Virus record (IMG/VR): IMGVR_UViG_3300028802_000040
Location: 1-39,915 of that record
Reading direction: 5' to 3' (one strand)
DNA from: a virus
Length of the DNA: 39,915 nucleotides
Positions 6,378-15,905 of the stretch are shown here, piece after piece (position 1 is the stretch's first letter; each line of letters begins with the position of its first letter). Made by a program: the position numbers and the translations under genes. A model generated the notes under the pieces. The model ran no database searches. It saw only the letters and a list, made by a program, of their open reading frames with translations, and was not told where the DNA came from.

Positions 6378-9243
6378 TCTGCTGCTCGGTTCCCCCGCCT
6401 CCGCCGTGACTACCACCACCTACAACAGCACCAAGGACCTCGACGCGGGGGCGATTGACTATACGACCCCGGTCAACAGTCAAGTCTTGTACCTCGCCCA
6501 GGTCGCGGTCAATTTCTCCGCCGCGCCCGAAGCCGCCGAGACTATCACCGTCGATGTCGTCAATCAGATCGGACAAAATTTCGCGATTAACGTACTCAAG
6601 TACGCGGCGATTGCTGGCAATCCCACCGCGCTTACCTTGATCGCCAACGCCGCGATCCCGGTCGCCGTGGGCTCGGCCATTCGCGTGCGTGTGACCAATG
6701 CCAGTCAGAGCGTGGGCGAAAGCAACGACGACCCGACCGCCTACGTCACCGTGACGATGGACTCGACCGAGCGCACGGGAGAGGGCCTCACGCTCTCGGT
6801 GAACGGCAAGATCGCGCAGACCAGTACGCCGCAGACCGATGGGATTGGGACGGTCGCCAGTGGGGTGCCACCAGGCACGTATGTGTTGAAGGCCGGGGAT
6901 TCCATGCAAGGTCCGCTGGCAATGGATAACGCGCAACCTATCCGCTGGCTGGAGGCGACAGCGGGGGGAACAAATATCGTCGCCTTCCAAGCGCCCGCGA
7001 CACTCGGGGCGGATCGCGTGTGTGTCTTTCAAGACGCTGCGGCCCCTATTCCAGACTCCTGCGTGGGTGATGGCACCGATGCAGGGGGGACCGTCAACAC
7101 GTTCTCGACGGTCGCCGTGCCGCTGGGCTCCAATGTCCTCGCCGATAGTCCCACCGATACGTTGACGATGACCTTCCAATCCCCCTTCAAAATTACGGGC
7201 GATAGCGCCACCGATACGCTCGCGTTTGCGATTAACACGCAGACGGCCAATACGCTCTATGCGGGCCCCACGTCTGGCGGGCCTGCGGCTCCCGCATTTC
7301 GTGTCTTGGTCGATAATGACGTCCCAGATACCGTCACCGCCACCAATTACGTGCTCAAAGCGGGCGATATCATGACTGGACCGCTTACCCTGGATAATGC
7401 GCAACCAACTCGCTGGCGGGAGGCGACAGCGGGTGGCACCAATCATATTGCGTTCGTGGCTCCCGCGACGATTGCCAGTGACCGGACGTGTACGTTTCAA
7501 GATAGCTCGTCGCCCATTCCCGATAGCTGTGTAGGCAACGGTGTCGATGATGCCGGGAGCGGGGGCACGGCGTCCAATAGCTTTGAGACGATGAACGCCC
7601 CCACGGGCACCGACCCGGTTGCTGACAGTGCCACGGATACACTCAATTGGACGATTGACGCGCCGTTCACGCTGACGGGCGATAGCACGACCGATACGAT
7701 GGCGTTTGGCATTCCCGTGCAGACCGCCAATACCTTCTATGCGGGGCCGACGACCGGCGCGGCTGCGGCTCCCGCGTTTCGTGCGCTCGTCGATAATGAC
7801 GTGCCCGATACTGTGACCGCCACCAACTACGTCCTCAAAGCCGGGGATACGATGACGGGCCCGCTCTGGATCGCCAATGGGTTATCGCTGCGCTTGATGG
7901 AGGATACCACGAGTGGCACCAACTATATCTGGCTTGCGGCTCCGGGGACGCTGGCGGCGAACCGCACCTGTATCATGCAAGACGCGATGGCTCCTATTCC
8001 CGATTCCTGCGTGGGTGATGGCACCGATGCAGTCGGACTGGTGGCAGAGACGGACCCGACGCTCACCAACGATGGGGCGGTGACGATTGGCAGTGGCGCG
8101 GTCGATCCGACCACGCTCACGTTCGATAGTGATGCGGGCACCGATGGGACGCTCTCGTGGACTGGCGCGACCGACGCGTTTCAGATGAACGGGAACCTTG
8201 GCATTGGTGGCCCCCCGGCGGCAAGCTACCCGCTACACGTCAATAAGAATGTGACCAGTCCATTGTACATCACCAACCAGAACGCCAACGCATCCGGCGT
8301 CGCGGTCTTTCGGGCGGAGTCTGACACTACCGCTGTGAACATAAATGCCTATGGGTCAACGTTCGCGGGCACCATCTTTGGCCAGTCCGTTGCGGGGATG
8401 GGTGGGTTATTCGATGTGACTGGCAATGGCCTCATGATCGGCGGTATTCCCGCTGGAAAGCCAGTATTCATTGGTGCCGGGAATACCCTTGCCCAAACGA
8501 TAACGGATGCGGACACCACGGTGCACGGCATCTTGAATGTCTCGCCCACCGGATATTCTAGTGCCCGCTTAGGTCAACGACTGAGCACGGACAATGCGGG
8601 AAACTATGGCGGGGCGGCATTCACGACGTGGTCAGCGGGCTCTGCGTTGCACTCGGCCTTTTTCGAGATTAACCGCTCGCGCTCCAGTACGATGGGCACG
8701 CATACCATCGTGCAGTCCGGGGACTCGTTGGGCTATATCATCTTTCGTGGCAGTGACGGAGCCGCGTTTCAATCTGGTGGATGGATCAGCGCCTCGGTCG
8801 ATGGCACGCCCGGAGCCAATGACATGCCGGGACGCCTCTCCCTGAATACCACCCCGGATGGGGGAGTCACCCCCAATGAGCGCGTGCGCATTGACTCCGC
8901 TGGACGGGTGGGGATTGGCACGGTCGCGCTCAACACCGACAGTCGCCTAGAAATTGAAGGGCACCTCACTTTCGAGGGCTCTCCTCCCGTCGTCTCCGCC
9001 TGTGGCACGTCTCCGAGCATCGTCGGGACGGACGTGGCCGGAAAGGTCACGACCGGGTCGGGGACAGTCACCTCCTGCGTGCTGACCTTTGCTACGCAGT
9101 GGGCGACCACCCCTGCCTGTGTGGTCAGCGAAGAAACAGCGGCGGTCGCCATTCGTGGCGTGACCAGCACCGCGGCGTTGGTGATCGCGGGCGCGGACAT
9201 CTCCTCGGATGTCATTCATTATATCTGCATGGGACGCGGCTAA
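6337..9243 (+). CDS. Large tail fibre protein with signal peptide and triple repeat
   Basis: 968 aa. The ATG after GAGGAGCGCAAGA gives a textbook Sec signal peptide (MIRCTLAAILLLGSLLLGSPASA, cleavage expected after ASA), very unusual in a virion protein. Then come three copies of a module of about 160 residues starting near residues 183, 339 and 499. Each opens with VLKAGDxMxGPL, a motif common in phage fibre shafts, and contains a two-cysteine segment ending IPDSCVG. The C-terminal third is Gly/Thr/Ser-rich and ends with a small domain carrying four cysteines (VSACGTS, VTSCVLTF, TPACVVSEE, YICMGRG). A receptor-binding or adhesin role is inferred. The paired cysteines and signal peptide suggest a protein that can be exported and oxidised. 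Confidence 0.65.
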   Translation: MIRCTLAAILLLGSLLLGSPASAVTTTTYNSTKDLDAGAIDYTTPVNSQVLYLAQVAVNFSAAPEAAETITVDVVNQIGQNFAINVLKYAAIAGNPTALTLIANAAIPVAVGSAIRVRVTNASQSVGESNDDPTAYVTVTMDSTERTGEGLTLSVNGKIAQTSTPQTDGIGTVASGVPPGTYVLKAGDSMQGPLAMDNAQPIRWLEATAGGTNIVAFQAPATLGADRVCVFQDAAAPIPDSCVGDGTDAGGTVNTFSTVAVPLGSNVLADSPTDTLTMTFQSPFKITGDSATDTLAFAINTQTANTLYAGPTSGGPAAPAFRVLVDNDVPDTVTATNYVLKAGDIMTGPLTLDNAQPTRWREATAGGTNHIAFVAPATIASDRTCTFQDSSSPIPDSCVGNGVDDAGSGGTASNSFETMNAPTGTDPVADSATDTLNWTIDAPFTLTGDSTTDTMAFGIPVQTANTFYAGPTTGAAAAPAFRALVDNDVPDTVTATNYVLKAGDTMTGPLWIANGLSLRLMEDTTSGTNYIWLAAPGTLAANRTCIMQDAMAPIPDSCVGDGTDAVGLVAETDPTLTNDGAVTIGSGAVDPTTLTFDSDAGTDGTLSWTGATDAFQMNGNLGIGGPPAASYPLHVNKNVTSPLYITNQNANASGVAVFRAESDTTAVNINAYGSTFAGTIFGQSVAGMGGLFDVTGNGLMIGGIPAGKPVFIGAGNTLAQTITDADTTVHGILNVSPTGYSSARLGQRLSTDNAGNYGGAAFTTWSAGSALHSAFFEINRSRSSTMGTHTIVQSGDSLGYIIFRGSDGAAFQSGGWISASVDGTPGANDMPGRLSLNTTPDGGVTPNERVRIDSAGRVGIGTVALNTDSRLEIEGHLTFEGSPPVVSACGTSPSIVGTDVAGKVTTGSGTVTSCVLTFATQWATTPACVVSEETAAVAIRGVTSTAALVIAGADISSDVIHYICMGRG

Positions 9244-10598
9244 TGGGGAGAATTTTTGTTTTCGAGCAAGCCGGGCCGACCGCTGGGATGTGGCAACAAA
9301 GATCAGTCCCAGCGAACCTTGCGCCCCAGTACCACACGGCGCTGACCAACGTCATGCTCAAGCAGGGCATGACGCATATCCGGCCAGGCGTGCGCAAGCT
9401 CAATGGCGTGCTGTTCGGCGCGGATGGCAACCGGACCATGCACGGGATGACGACTTGGAAAGATTCCGTTGACGGCGATCAGATTATCGCGGCGGCTGGT
9501 ACTCACCTCCAGCGTATGCCGGTGATCGGTGGCGACCCGGAGGACCTGACGACCGCGTATCCTTCAGGCTTCGCGGCCCGCACGGGCTACCGCACGCAGT
9601 TTGTGCACTTCAACGGCTGTCTCTACATCGTGAATGGCCTCGATGCCAACGTGAAATACAATGGGACCACCCTCACGAAGATGGGTCTATCGGCCCCCAC
9701 GACGCTGGCGGCTCCGACGAAGTCGGGCGGCGGATTGACGATGGTGCGGGATTACCGCGCACGCCTCGTGTCGAGCGCGGCGAACGGCTCACAAGAGTCT
9801 GAGCCGACCGCCGTCATGAGCGTGACCTACACGGAGCAGCAAGGCGCGTTTGTCGCCCCTTCCGTGCCCAGCAATGACCCGCAGGTGGACCGCTGGAATC
9901 TCGAAGCAAGGCCCCAGTCTGGGGCACTCTACTACCGCGTGAACCCAACGCCGGTCACTCTGGCAACCACCATCGGGGATAATCTCTCGGACCTCCTCCT
10001 GCAAGCGGGCACGGCCTCTGCTAATCTGCTCAACAACTCGCTTCCCCCTGGCCCCTTCCATGTCCTGTGTGAGCATCAGGGGCGGCTCGTTGGGGCGATA
10101 GGCAACCGGCTCTACTACAGCGACCAAGGGCTCGATGCGGCGGGGCTCTATTTCAAACCGGACGCATGGCCGCCAGGGAACGTGATCAACTTCGGCGAGA
10201 ATGGAGGGAATTATATCACGGGGCTGGTCTCCTTCTTTACCTCGTTGGTGATCGGGCAAGATTTTGGCGCGTGGACGATTGAGAAGTCGCTCGCGGATGA
10301 ATCCGCCCGTGAGATATTTCCGCTCACGGTCGCGCCCAACAGTACGGGCGTCGGATTCGCGGACATCACCAACGTGGCCGTGGCACCAGGGCGAATGCTC
10401 TTCTCTGGCAAGGATCGCATCTACCAGATCATCCAGAACAGCAACGCGCTCAGGTCCACGATTGCCGTCGTGCCGGTCACTGATAGCGTCTCCGCGCTCT
10501 ACCGGCAGATTGATTATGACCAGGGCGGGGCCTCGGTATACGACAACGACAATAAGCAGTGGGTTTTCTTTGGCCGAGGGAGAACGCGTCGTGTCTAG
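9243..10598 (+). CDS. Tail accessory factor, N-terminal module (P22 gp10-like)
   Basis: 451 aa; the ATG overlaps the previous stop as TAATG. The sequence is beta-rich with propeller-like strands: NGVLFGADGNRTMHGMTTW, FNGCLYIVNGLDANVKYNG, EHQGRLVGAIGNRLYYSDQG, SLVIGQDFGAWTIEK. This pattern (map or gauge a value, then report whether it is visible at a position) is characteristic of the phage stabilisation or tail accessory proteins related to P22 gp10, which plug the neck and connect to the tail needle. The usual C-terminal part is absent, but a module that resembles it is encoded 2.9 kb further on. It overlaps the next gene by 8 bases. Confidence 0.5.
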   Translation: MGRIFVFEQAGPTAGMWQQRSVPANLAPQYHTALTNVMLKQGMTHIRPGVRKLNGVLFGADGNRTMHGMTTWKDSVDGDQIIAAAGTHLQRMPVIGGDPEDLTTAYPSGFAARTGYRTQFVHFNGCLYIVNGLDANVKYNGTTLTKMGLSAPTTLAAPTKSGGGLTMVRDYRARLVSSAANGSQESEPTAVMSVTYTEQQGAFVAPSVPSNDPQVDRWNLEARPQSGALYYRVNPTPVTLATTIGDNLSDLLLQAGTASANLLNNSLPPGPFHVLCEHQGRLVGAIGNRLYYSDQGLDAAGLYFKPDAWPPGNVINFGENGGNYITGLVSFFTSLVIGQDFGAWTIEKSLADESAREIFPLTVAPNSTGVGFADITNVAVAPGRMLFSGKDRIYQIIQNSNALRSTIAVVPVTDSVSALYRQIDYDQGGASVYDNDNKQWVFFGRGRTRRV

Positions 10599-13518
10599 CA
10601 TCGTGACCTACACCTATCCGTCGAACACGATTACGCGGGGCGACACCTATCTGACCGGAGCCCAGAGTCTTGTCGTCCCTAAGACGGCAGGCACATTGCC
10701 GGTTAATCCGCGATGCACGATCTACACGGTGGAACTCGATTATGTATACGAGGTGAGTGGCACTGACCAGGGGTTTATTAGCTGCCTTGCCGGGCCGGGC
10801 GTCCCTGGGTGCTGGATCTCCGTACCGATAGGCGCGGAACAATCAAATAGTGGTCACATGTCGGTGACATCGGCACTGGTACCCACCGGACATTCGTACT
10901 TCGCGGGCGGTAATGCGGGCATCCTACGGACTCATCTTGGTCTCGAACATAAGGCCACCAACTATAGTATGCGCCTCACGATCTCGAATCTCGTCATTAC
11001 GGCCACGGTTGAATCGGATGACGTACCCACCGACCCGCCCCATCCTCCAGGTCCGCCCCAGGGAGACCTCCCCTTCTACGCACTCGAAGTGATTAACAAG
11101 CCCTACTTGGCTAGTGGCGGCAGTATCGCCGGGAACATAGAGCAGGTATGGAGTCCGAGCGGCAATCGTGACCTCACTGGCGTGTCCGTCTTCAAAATTG
11201 AAATCGTCACGCCCGCCGCGCGGGATACGCCTATCGCTGTCGCGTTGGCCGTGGTCTCCGGCTCGAGCGCCCAGACGGCGACGGCTACCTTAGTCGCCGG
11301 AGTCGCGGCGTTCTCAATCGCGCTCAACTCCGCGCTCGCCGCTGGTGAGTACAAATACCGGATCGAATGCACGAGTGCCTGTATCGTGAATAAGGCCGTG
11401 ATCTACTCCCCCACCTTCTACTACAAAGGCTCTGGCGCAACTGCTTTCAGATACTTGGAGTTTACGACCCAGCCACCGGATACCGCGATCATCGGCACGG
11501 CCATAGCCAATATCGTGGTGAAGTCCGTGAACGATGCTGGCACGGTACAGACGGGCACGGCAGGCACCTGTACCGCCGTGAACTTCAGCTTTGCTGGCCC
11601 CAACAAGGATACGTACCTGCAAGGGACGAAGACGGTTTCGTTCGTCTCTGGAGTCGCGACCTACACGGGACTCATCCACGTACAGCCTGGGCGCTACTTC
11701 CTGAAGGTGAACGCCTCAGTCACTACCCACCGAGAGAACTGGTCGGAAGTGACCAACGTCTCAGGCGATGCGCCCAACATGCCAGGACTCCGGCAGATGC
11801 ACAGCGAAGATGCGGTGTGGAGAAAGACGACGGACATCACAGCCCCAACGTTCGCCACCCTCACGGCGGACGAGTTACAGATCCTCGATGGCGATTTCGC
11901 CGTCACCAACAAGGTGACATGTGATGGCATTCGGGATGTGTTCCACTACAAGATGTTCTTGAAGAAAGTCTCGGTGAAGTACAAGCTCAGCAGCATCGGG
12001 ACCGCGCCGACGATTAAGATATACACGAGCATCGACAGCACGACGCCCATCTCTGGCACCTGGACGCTGCTCGCTACGCTTACGCCGGTCAGTACCAAGG
12101 TGGAGATTCGCACCTATGTCCCCTCTGCTCCGGTTTATACAACCGGCTTGTGGGTGACACAGGATAAGAATGGTGGATCATCTACCTGCGACTGGTACTC
12201 GGTGCAAGTTGTCGGCGATTACATCAAACCCGACTTTAGTATCGTGACCCTCAATACCGGCGAGATCGACGACGAATACATCTCGGTTCCCTCACCGCTG
12301 AAGAACCTGCAAGGCGCGCAGGTGGTGACACGAGACATCATCATCACCAACAACACGACCACCGATTACGCGACGGTCGTCCAAGCGGTTCCAGCCCGCT
12401 ACGGTGGCGATAGCAAGGTCACTGGCGAGATCACCGTGCGCGATCCAGAGTCAGGCGCGATGGTCTACACGAGAGCCTTTCCCGCAGGCGCGGGGCAGGT
12501 ATTGCGGTTGCGCTATGAGATCACCGCCGCCGAGAATGACTTGTCGGGCCTGCACTATATCAAGCTCAAGGTGAAGGAGTACGAACTCGGTATGTCGTAT
12601 TTCTATGGCCGCGAGCAGTCTGGCAACGATTGGATACTGGGGAACATGGGCACCGGCGTCGAGCTGACCAGGATCGCCGTCAACGTCAATTGGTTTACCG
12701 GCGGGTCGGCCATCGGGACCCATGACCCCTGGGCGTACCTGATTGAGACGTACTCCACCACCCAGACGTTCCTGGTGCATCGCGTGACCGCCCCCACCGG
12801 GGCGGAGGCCGGCACCTTCACGGTGACGGGAATTGGCCTCGTCCCTGGCCTGCCGTATATTTTTAACGACCAGATGTGGCTCCTGCCCTTCAGCGTCACC
12901 GGAAGCATCGGGTATCTCATCCCCAACGTCTCGACGGTGGCGCTGGGCACGGTGATTGATGGCACCACACTGGCGAGCTTCAATATGTCTCCCTCCTATT
13001 TCGACACCCTCCCGAATGCCTATACCGTCATTGATCCTGGCGCGCCGACGTGGGTGTCGCTGCGCAATCCGCACACCTTCAATGGATGGGGAGGACAACT
13101 GGTGTCGCACTCCCCGGACCCCGGCGCGCATGGCCGAGTGTGGGCGGTCGATGTGGCCCACCGCGCGCACGCCAACTTTGGGGCCGTCGCGTCACGCGCC
13201 TACTGTTTCGACTACCGGACCGGACGAATTTGGCGCTTCCGGTCTCTCGCGGGGGGACTGATTGGCGTGGAGAGCTACACGACGCCGGGCGGGACGGATG
13301 CGTCCCCATGCGTGGCCGACATCTACATCACGATTACGGCGGGCACCCTGGTTAGCGCCCAGTTTTGCTTCATCCGCGGCACGAAGATTTATGTGGTGTT
13401 CGACTACCGCTACCTGTATCGTTACGACCTGCCCACCTTGGCGAATCCGACCCTGATGTGGGACCACGGCGCGGGGTGGATCGCGGGCGGACTAGATATG
13501 CCGCTCTTTGAGTTTTAA
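10591..13518 (+). CDS. Adhesin-like tail protein with Ig-like segments
   Basis: 975 aa from a GTG start preceded by CGAGGGAGAA; the frame is open for 327 bases upstream but only within the previous gene. It has about ten segments of beta-sandwich character. The part around residues 285-390 (PPDTAIIGTAIANIVVKSVNDAG with ATYTGL) is typical of bacterial Ig-like or invasin-type domains. Two Pro-rich linkers (PTDPPHPPGPPQGDLPF) separate domains. The C-terminal 150 residues show propeller-like repeats (CFDYRTGRIWRFR, VVFDYRYLYRYD). A host-binding tail protein is inferred. It lies between two genes that together resemble one tail factor, as if inserted there. Confidence 0.5.
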   Translation: MSSIVTYTYPSNTITRGDTYLTGAQSLVVPKTAGTLPVNPRCTIYTVELDYVYEVSGTDQGFISCLAGPGVPGCWISVPIGAEQSNSGHMSVTSALVPTGHSYFAGGNAGILRTHLGLEHKATNYSMRLTISNLVITATVESDDVPTDPPHPPGPPQGDLPFYALEVINKPYLASGGSIAGNIEQVWSPSGNRDLTGVSVFKIEIVTPAARDTPIAVALAVVSGSSAQTATATLVAGVAAFSIALNSALAAGEYKYRIECTSACIVNKAVIYSPTFYYKGSGATAFRYLEFTTQPPDTAIIGTAIANIVVKSVNDAGTVQTGTAGTCTAVNFSFAGPNKDTYLQGTKTVSFVSGVATYTGLIHVQPGRYFLKVNASVTTHRENWSEVTNVSGDAPNMPGLRQMHSEDAVWRKTTDITAPTFATLTADELQILDGDFAVTNKVTCDGIRDVFHYKMFLKKVSVKYKLSSIGTAPTIKIYTSIDSTTPISGTWTLLATLTPVSTKVEIRTYVPSAPVYTTGLWVTQDKNGGSSTCDWYSVQVVGDYIKPDFSIVTLNTGEIDDEYISVPSPLKNLQGAQVVTRDIIITNNTTTDYATVVQAVPARYGGDSKVTGEITVRDPESGAMVYTRAFPAGAGQVLRLRYEITAAENDLSGLHYIKLKVKEYELGMSYFYGREQSGNDWILGNMGTGVELTRIAVNVNWFTGGSAIGTHDPWAYLIETYSTTQTFLVHRVTAPTGAEAGTFTVTGIGLVPGLPYIFNDQMWLLPFSVTGSIGYLIPNVSTVALGTVIDGTTLASFNMSPSYFDTLPNAYTVIDPGAPTWVSLRNPHTFNGWGGQLVSHSPDPGAHGRVWAVDVAHRAHANFGAVASRAYCFDYRTGRIWRFRSLAGGLIGVESYTTPGGTDASPCVADIYITITAGTLVSAQFCFIRGTKIYVVFDYRYLYRYDLPTLANPTLMWDHGAGWIAGGLDMPLFEF

Positions 13519-13520
13519 TC

Positions 13521-14150
13521 ATGGCATTTCTCTTTGGCGTCTTTGCCCAAGTCAAACTGGCCCGCGATAATGACGGCGGCGGTGGTGGGGTTATTGACCT
13601 CACCGACCTGAACATGGCGCTCGTGTTCAGTGAAGATCATGAGACCGCGCCCGCGCAGCGGTATTCACTCTGGTATCTCGCCGCTGATGTCGCGTGTCTC
13701 TACCAGAACATTGCCCAGCCGAATCAAATCCTCATTGGTGAAGCAGGCAATGTGTACCGTCTTGACGAGACGGCGGCAAGTGACGACGGCGCGGGGATCG
13801 AATACATCGAAGAAACCGGGCCACTACCCCCGCCTCTCGCGGGTGAGAGCCCAGAATATAACGTGACGAGCGACAAGCGCTTGCATGAAATATGGTGGCA
13901 AGTGGCCACGCAGCCACCTCTGGGTGGACATCTCGTGACCGTGACTGTCACCGATCAAGACAATGAGGCGTACAGTCTCAGTAAGACGGTCGTCCAGACG
14001 ACGACCAAGATGCGCGTGCAGATGTCGATGAAGGCCAGGCAGTGGCGACTCATGCTGAGGGTTGTTCCCACGACGGACTTTGACGTGGTCAGTAGAGGGT
14101 GTAGCTTTCAAGTGGTGGACGGCCCCTATGAGTCCATCACGATACACTGA
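13521..14150 (+). CDS. Tail accessory factor, C-terminal module
   Basis: 209 aa; the start is two bases after the previous stop. The segment QILIGEAGNVYRLDETAASDD followed by a domain with K-RLHEIWWQVAT, MRVQMSMKARQWRLMLRV and SRGCSFQVVDG matches the usual C-terminal end of P22 gp10-like or related phage stabilisation proteins. Those normally follow, in the same polypeptide, the beta-propeller part that is found here in the gene at 9243-10598. A short Gly-rich run (DGGGGG) near residue 20 may be a linker. Thus it is probably the separated C-terminal module. A homology search on concatenated proteins would test this. Confidence 0.45.
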   Translation: MAFLFGVFAQVKLARDNDGGGGGVIDLTDLNMALVFSEDHETAPAQRYSLWYLAADVACLYQNIAQPNQILIGEAGNVYRLDETAASDDGAGIEYIEETGPLPPPLAGESPEYNVTSDKRLHEIWWQVATQPPLGGHLVTVTVTDQDNEAYSLSKTVVQTTTKMRVQMSMKARQWRLMLRVVPTTDFDVVSRGCSFQVVDGPYESITIH

Positions 14151-14186
14151 TGAGCATAAACAGCAGCAAAACACAGGAGAAAGCGT

Positions 14187-15155
14187 ATGCCGCCGTTTCC
14201 TAACTTTGGGAATACCAGTAGCTCCGGCTATGTCCCAGTAGCCCGCCGTCCCCGTGGCGCGCGGATCAAAGCCCCTACCTTTGAGGCTCCGAACATCGAA
14301 GCGCTCAATGCGCTCCGGGCGCGGTCTGGCGCGTTGCAATCGACCATTGACAATCCGCTTGGCGCGCCCGGCGTTGGCGGCACCATTACCGCGCTCAACT
14401 CCCAGTTAGTGCGACAAGCGCAGGCCGCGCGTGGGCAGGCGATGGGGCGGGCGACGACCAGTGGACAAGCGGGATTCGCGGGCGCGATGGCGCAGTCTGG
14501 GGCGGACATTGAAGGCGCGTTGGGCGATGCCCGCTACCAGGGGCAGACGAAACTAGTGAGTGATGTGCTCGGGCAAGCGAATCAAGAAATGGCGGGCAAT
14601 CTCAGGGATCGGGGCGGTATCGAAGGACAGCTCAATGCCCAACAACTTGACCGCGCGCGGATACTCGCCGAGGTCGCGGCCCAGAACGCGCAGATAGACC
14701 GGGATTATTGGGCCGGTGAGCAACAAGCGGACATCGAAGATGCGCGCGGACGGTTGGCGTGGGAGCAATATCAGCAGCAACAGCGCGAGTATGACCTGAG
14801 CCGGGGAGATCGTAACCAGCAGTTTGACCTGGGGCGGCAAGATCAGAACCGCGAGTATGACCTGAGCCGGGGAGATCAGAACCGGCAGTTTGACCTGGGG
14901 AGGCAAGATCGTAACCGAGCGTATGACGACCAACAAGATGATCGCAACCGCGCGCGAGAATTGGCGATGGCCGCCGCGCGTCGCCAATTCGAGATGGACA
15001 CCCAACGCAACAACGAAGAGTATCGCCTGAAGAGCCAGCAACAGCAGCAGAGCTATGGCCCCGTCGAAGACATCTACGATCAGATGGACATTCCACGGCG
15101 GCGGTATGGCTCATACTTTAGGCTTGGCAACCTGAGATCCAATCGCGCGCAGTAG
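14187..15155 (+). CDS. Internal or ejection protein with hendecad repeat helix
   Basis: 322 aa. The N-terminal 40 residues are Pro/Arg-rich, followed by an Ala/Gln/Gly-rich helical region (residues about 75-190) typical of phage internal virion or ejection proteins. Residues 200-254 hold five consecutive 11-residue repeats of the form (R/Q)xYDLSRGDRN / xxFDLGRQDxN, which should form a long straight helix with alternating acidic and basic faces. A short C-terminal basic tail follows. The start has an ACAGGAGAAAGCGT site. It lies between the tail factor and other coiled-coil genes. It may be a DNA-ejection tube component; this is inferred from position. Confidence 0.55.
   Translation: MPPFPNFGNTSSSGYVPVARRPRGARIKAPTFEAPNIEALNALRARSGALQSTIDNPLGAPGVGGTITALNSQLVRQAQAARGQAMGRATTSGQAGFAGAMAQSGADIEGALGDARYQGQTKLVSDVLGQANQEMAGNLRDRGGIEGQLNAQQLDRARILAEVAAQNAQIDRDYWAGEQQADIEDARGRLAWEQYQQQQREYDLSRGDRNQQFDLGRQDQNREYDLSRGDQNRQFDLGRQDRNRAYDDQQDDRNRARELAMAAARRQFEMDTQRNNEEYRLKSQQQQQSYGPVEDIYDQMDIPRRRYGSYFRLGNLRSNRAQ
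14784..14948 (+). repeat. Five tandem 33-bp in-frame repeats
   Basis: Five head-to-tail 33-bp units begin at 14784, 14817, 14850, 14883 and 14916. Units 1 and 3 are nearly identical, as are units 2 and 4, so the array grew by doubling of a 66-bp pair. They encode the 11-residue repeats of the surrounding gene; the fifth unit is more diverged. Confidence 0.9.
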
Positions 15156-15164
15156 GAGATACCG

Positions 15165-15905
15165 ATGGCACGACGACGCATGATCGCACCAATAGAAAAT
15201 ATGTGGGGTGAGGGACAGGACCCGCAAGACGTGCTCGAAGAACTACAGCGGATGAATGAACAGGCACGAATCGAACAAGGGCAGCGCGCGCTCAACGCGC
15301 TCAACGGTCCACGGCGGCTAATACAGCCGGGCTTCGCACGCGGCAGTGGCAGCACGTTCGGCATGGGTGAGGGGCTCGATACCGCAGTACGCGAGCAGCA
15401 ACAGCGACAGAATAGACTCCTCGGCTCCGCTATGGCTATTTCCGATCTCACCGGCAAGACGACCGGGAGCACTACCAATGCGCTGCCTGATACGGTGAAT
15501 AACATCGGGCCGCAGGGCCAGAGAGCCGGGACGGAAGGCGAATGGGGACCGAGTCCCTTTGAAGATCGCCAGGCGCAGCGCGACGAAGAAGCGAAGCAAC
15601 GCCGGGCTGATGTCGCGCTCTATATGACCGAAGGCACGAGCCCCAAAATGCGCCCACCTGAGAGTCAGAACAGAATCAACATGGCGCTGGATTTAGCAGC
15701 AGAGCGACAGGGATTGCAGCTTGCCCCACGAGGGCTCTCTGGAGGGCCGGGCGACGGCAGTCCTGGTACACTGTGGGCGCGCGGTCCCGAAGGGGAGGAC
15801 TACATGCAGTCCGAGGAGGAGACAAGCGCCCAACAACTAGAGCGCAATCGCCGCATGAACGCGGAACAGATCGCGCGGGTGCGTCGAGAGCGAGGGGGAT
15901 GGTAA
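15165..15905 (+). CDS. Hypothetical helical virion protein
   Basis: 246 aa, basic, rich in Arg, Gln and Glu, with helices at the start (DPQDVLEELQRMNEQARIEQ) and the end (SAQQLERNRRMNAEQIARVRRERG) and Gly-rich, poorly ordered stretches between. No family was recognised. It is the second of three consecutive Gln/Arg-rich proteins between the tail and the very large ejection protein, which suggests an internal virion protein. The stop overlaps the next ATG (TAATG), so translation is likely coupled. Confidence 0.5.
   Translation: MARRRMIAPIENMWGEGQDPQDVLEELQRMNEQARIEQGQRALNALNGPRRLIQPGFARGSGSTFGMGEGLDTAVREQQQRQNRLLGSAMAISDLTGKTTGSTTNALPDTVNNIGPQGQRAGTEGEWGPSPFEDRQAQRDEEAKQRRADVALYMTEGTSPKMRPPESQNRINMALDLAAERQGLQLAPRGLSGGPGDGSPGTLWARGPEGEDYMQSEEETSAQQLERNRRMNAEQIARVRRERGGW

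Noticed and set aside
6364-7500. 378-aa - strand frame inside the fibre gene
   Set aside because: It is a shadow of the codon bias of the + strand gene, with His/Arg/Gly-rich composition and no start signals.
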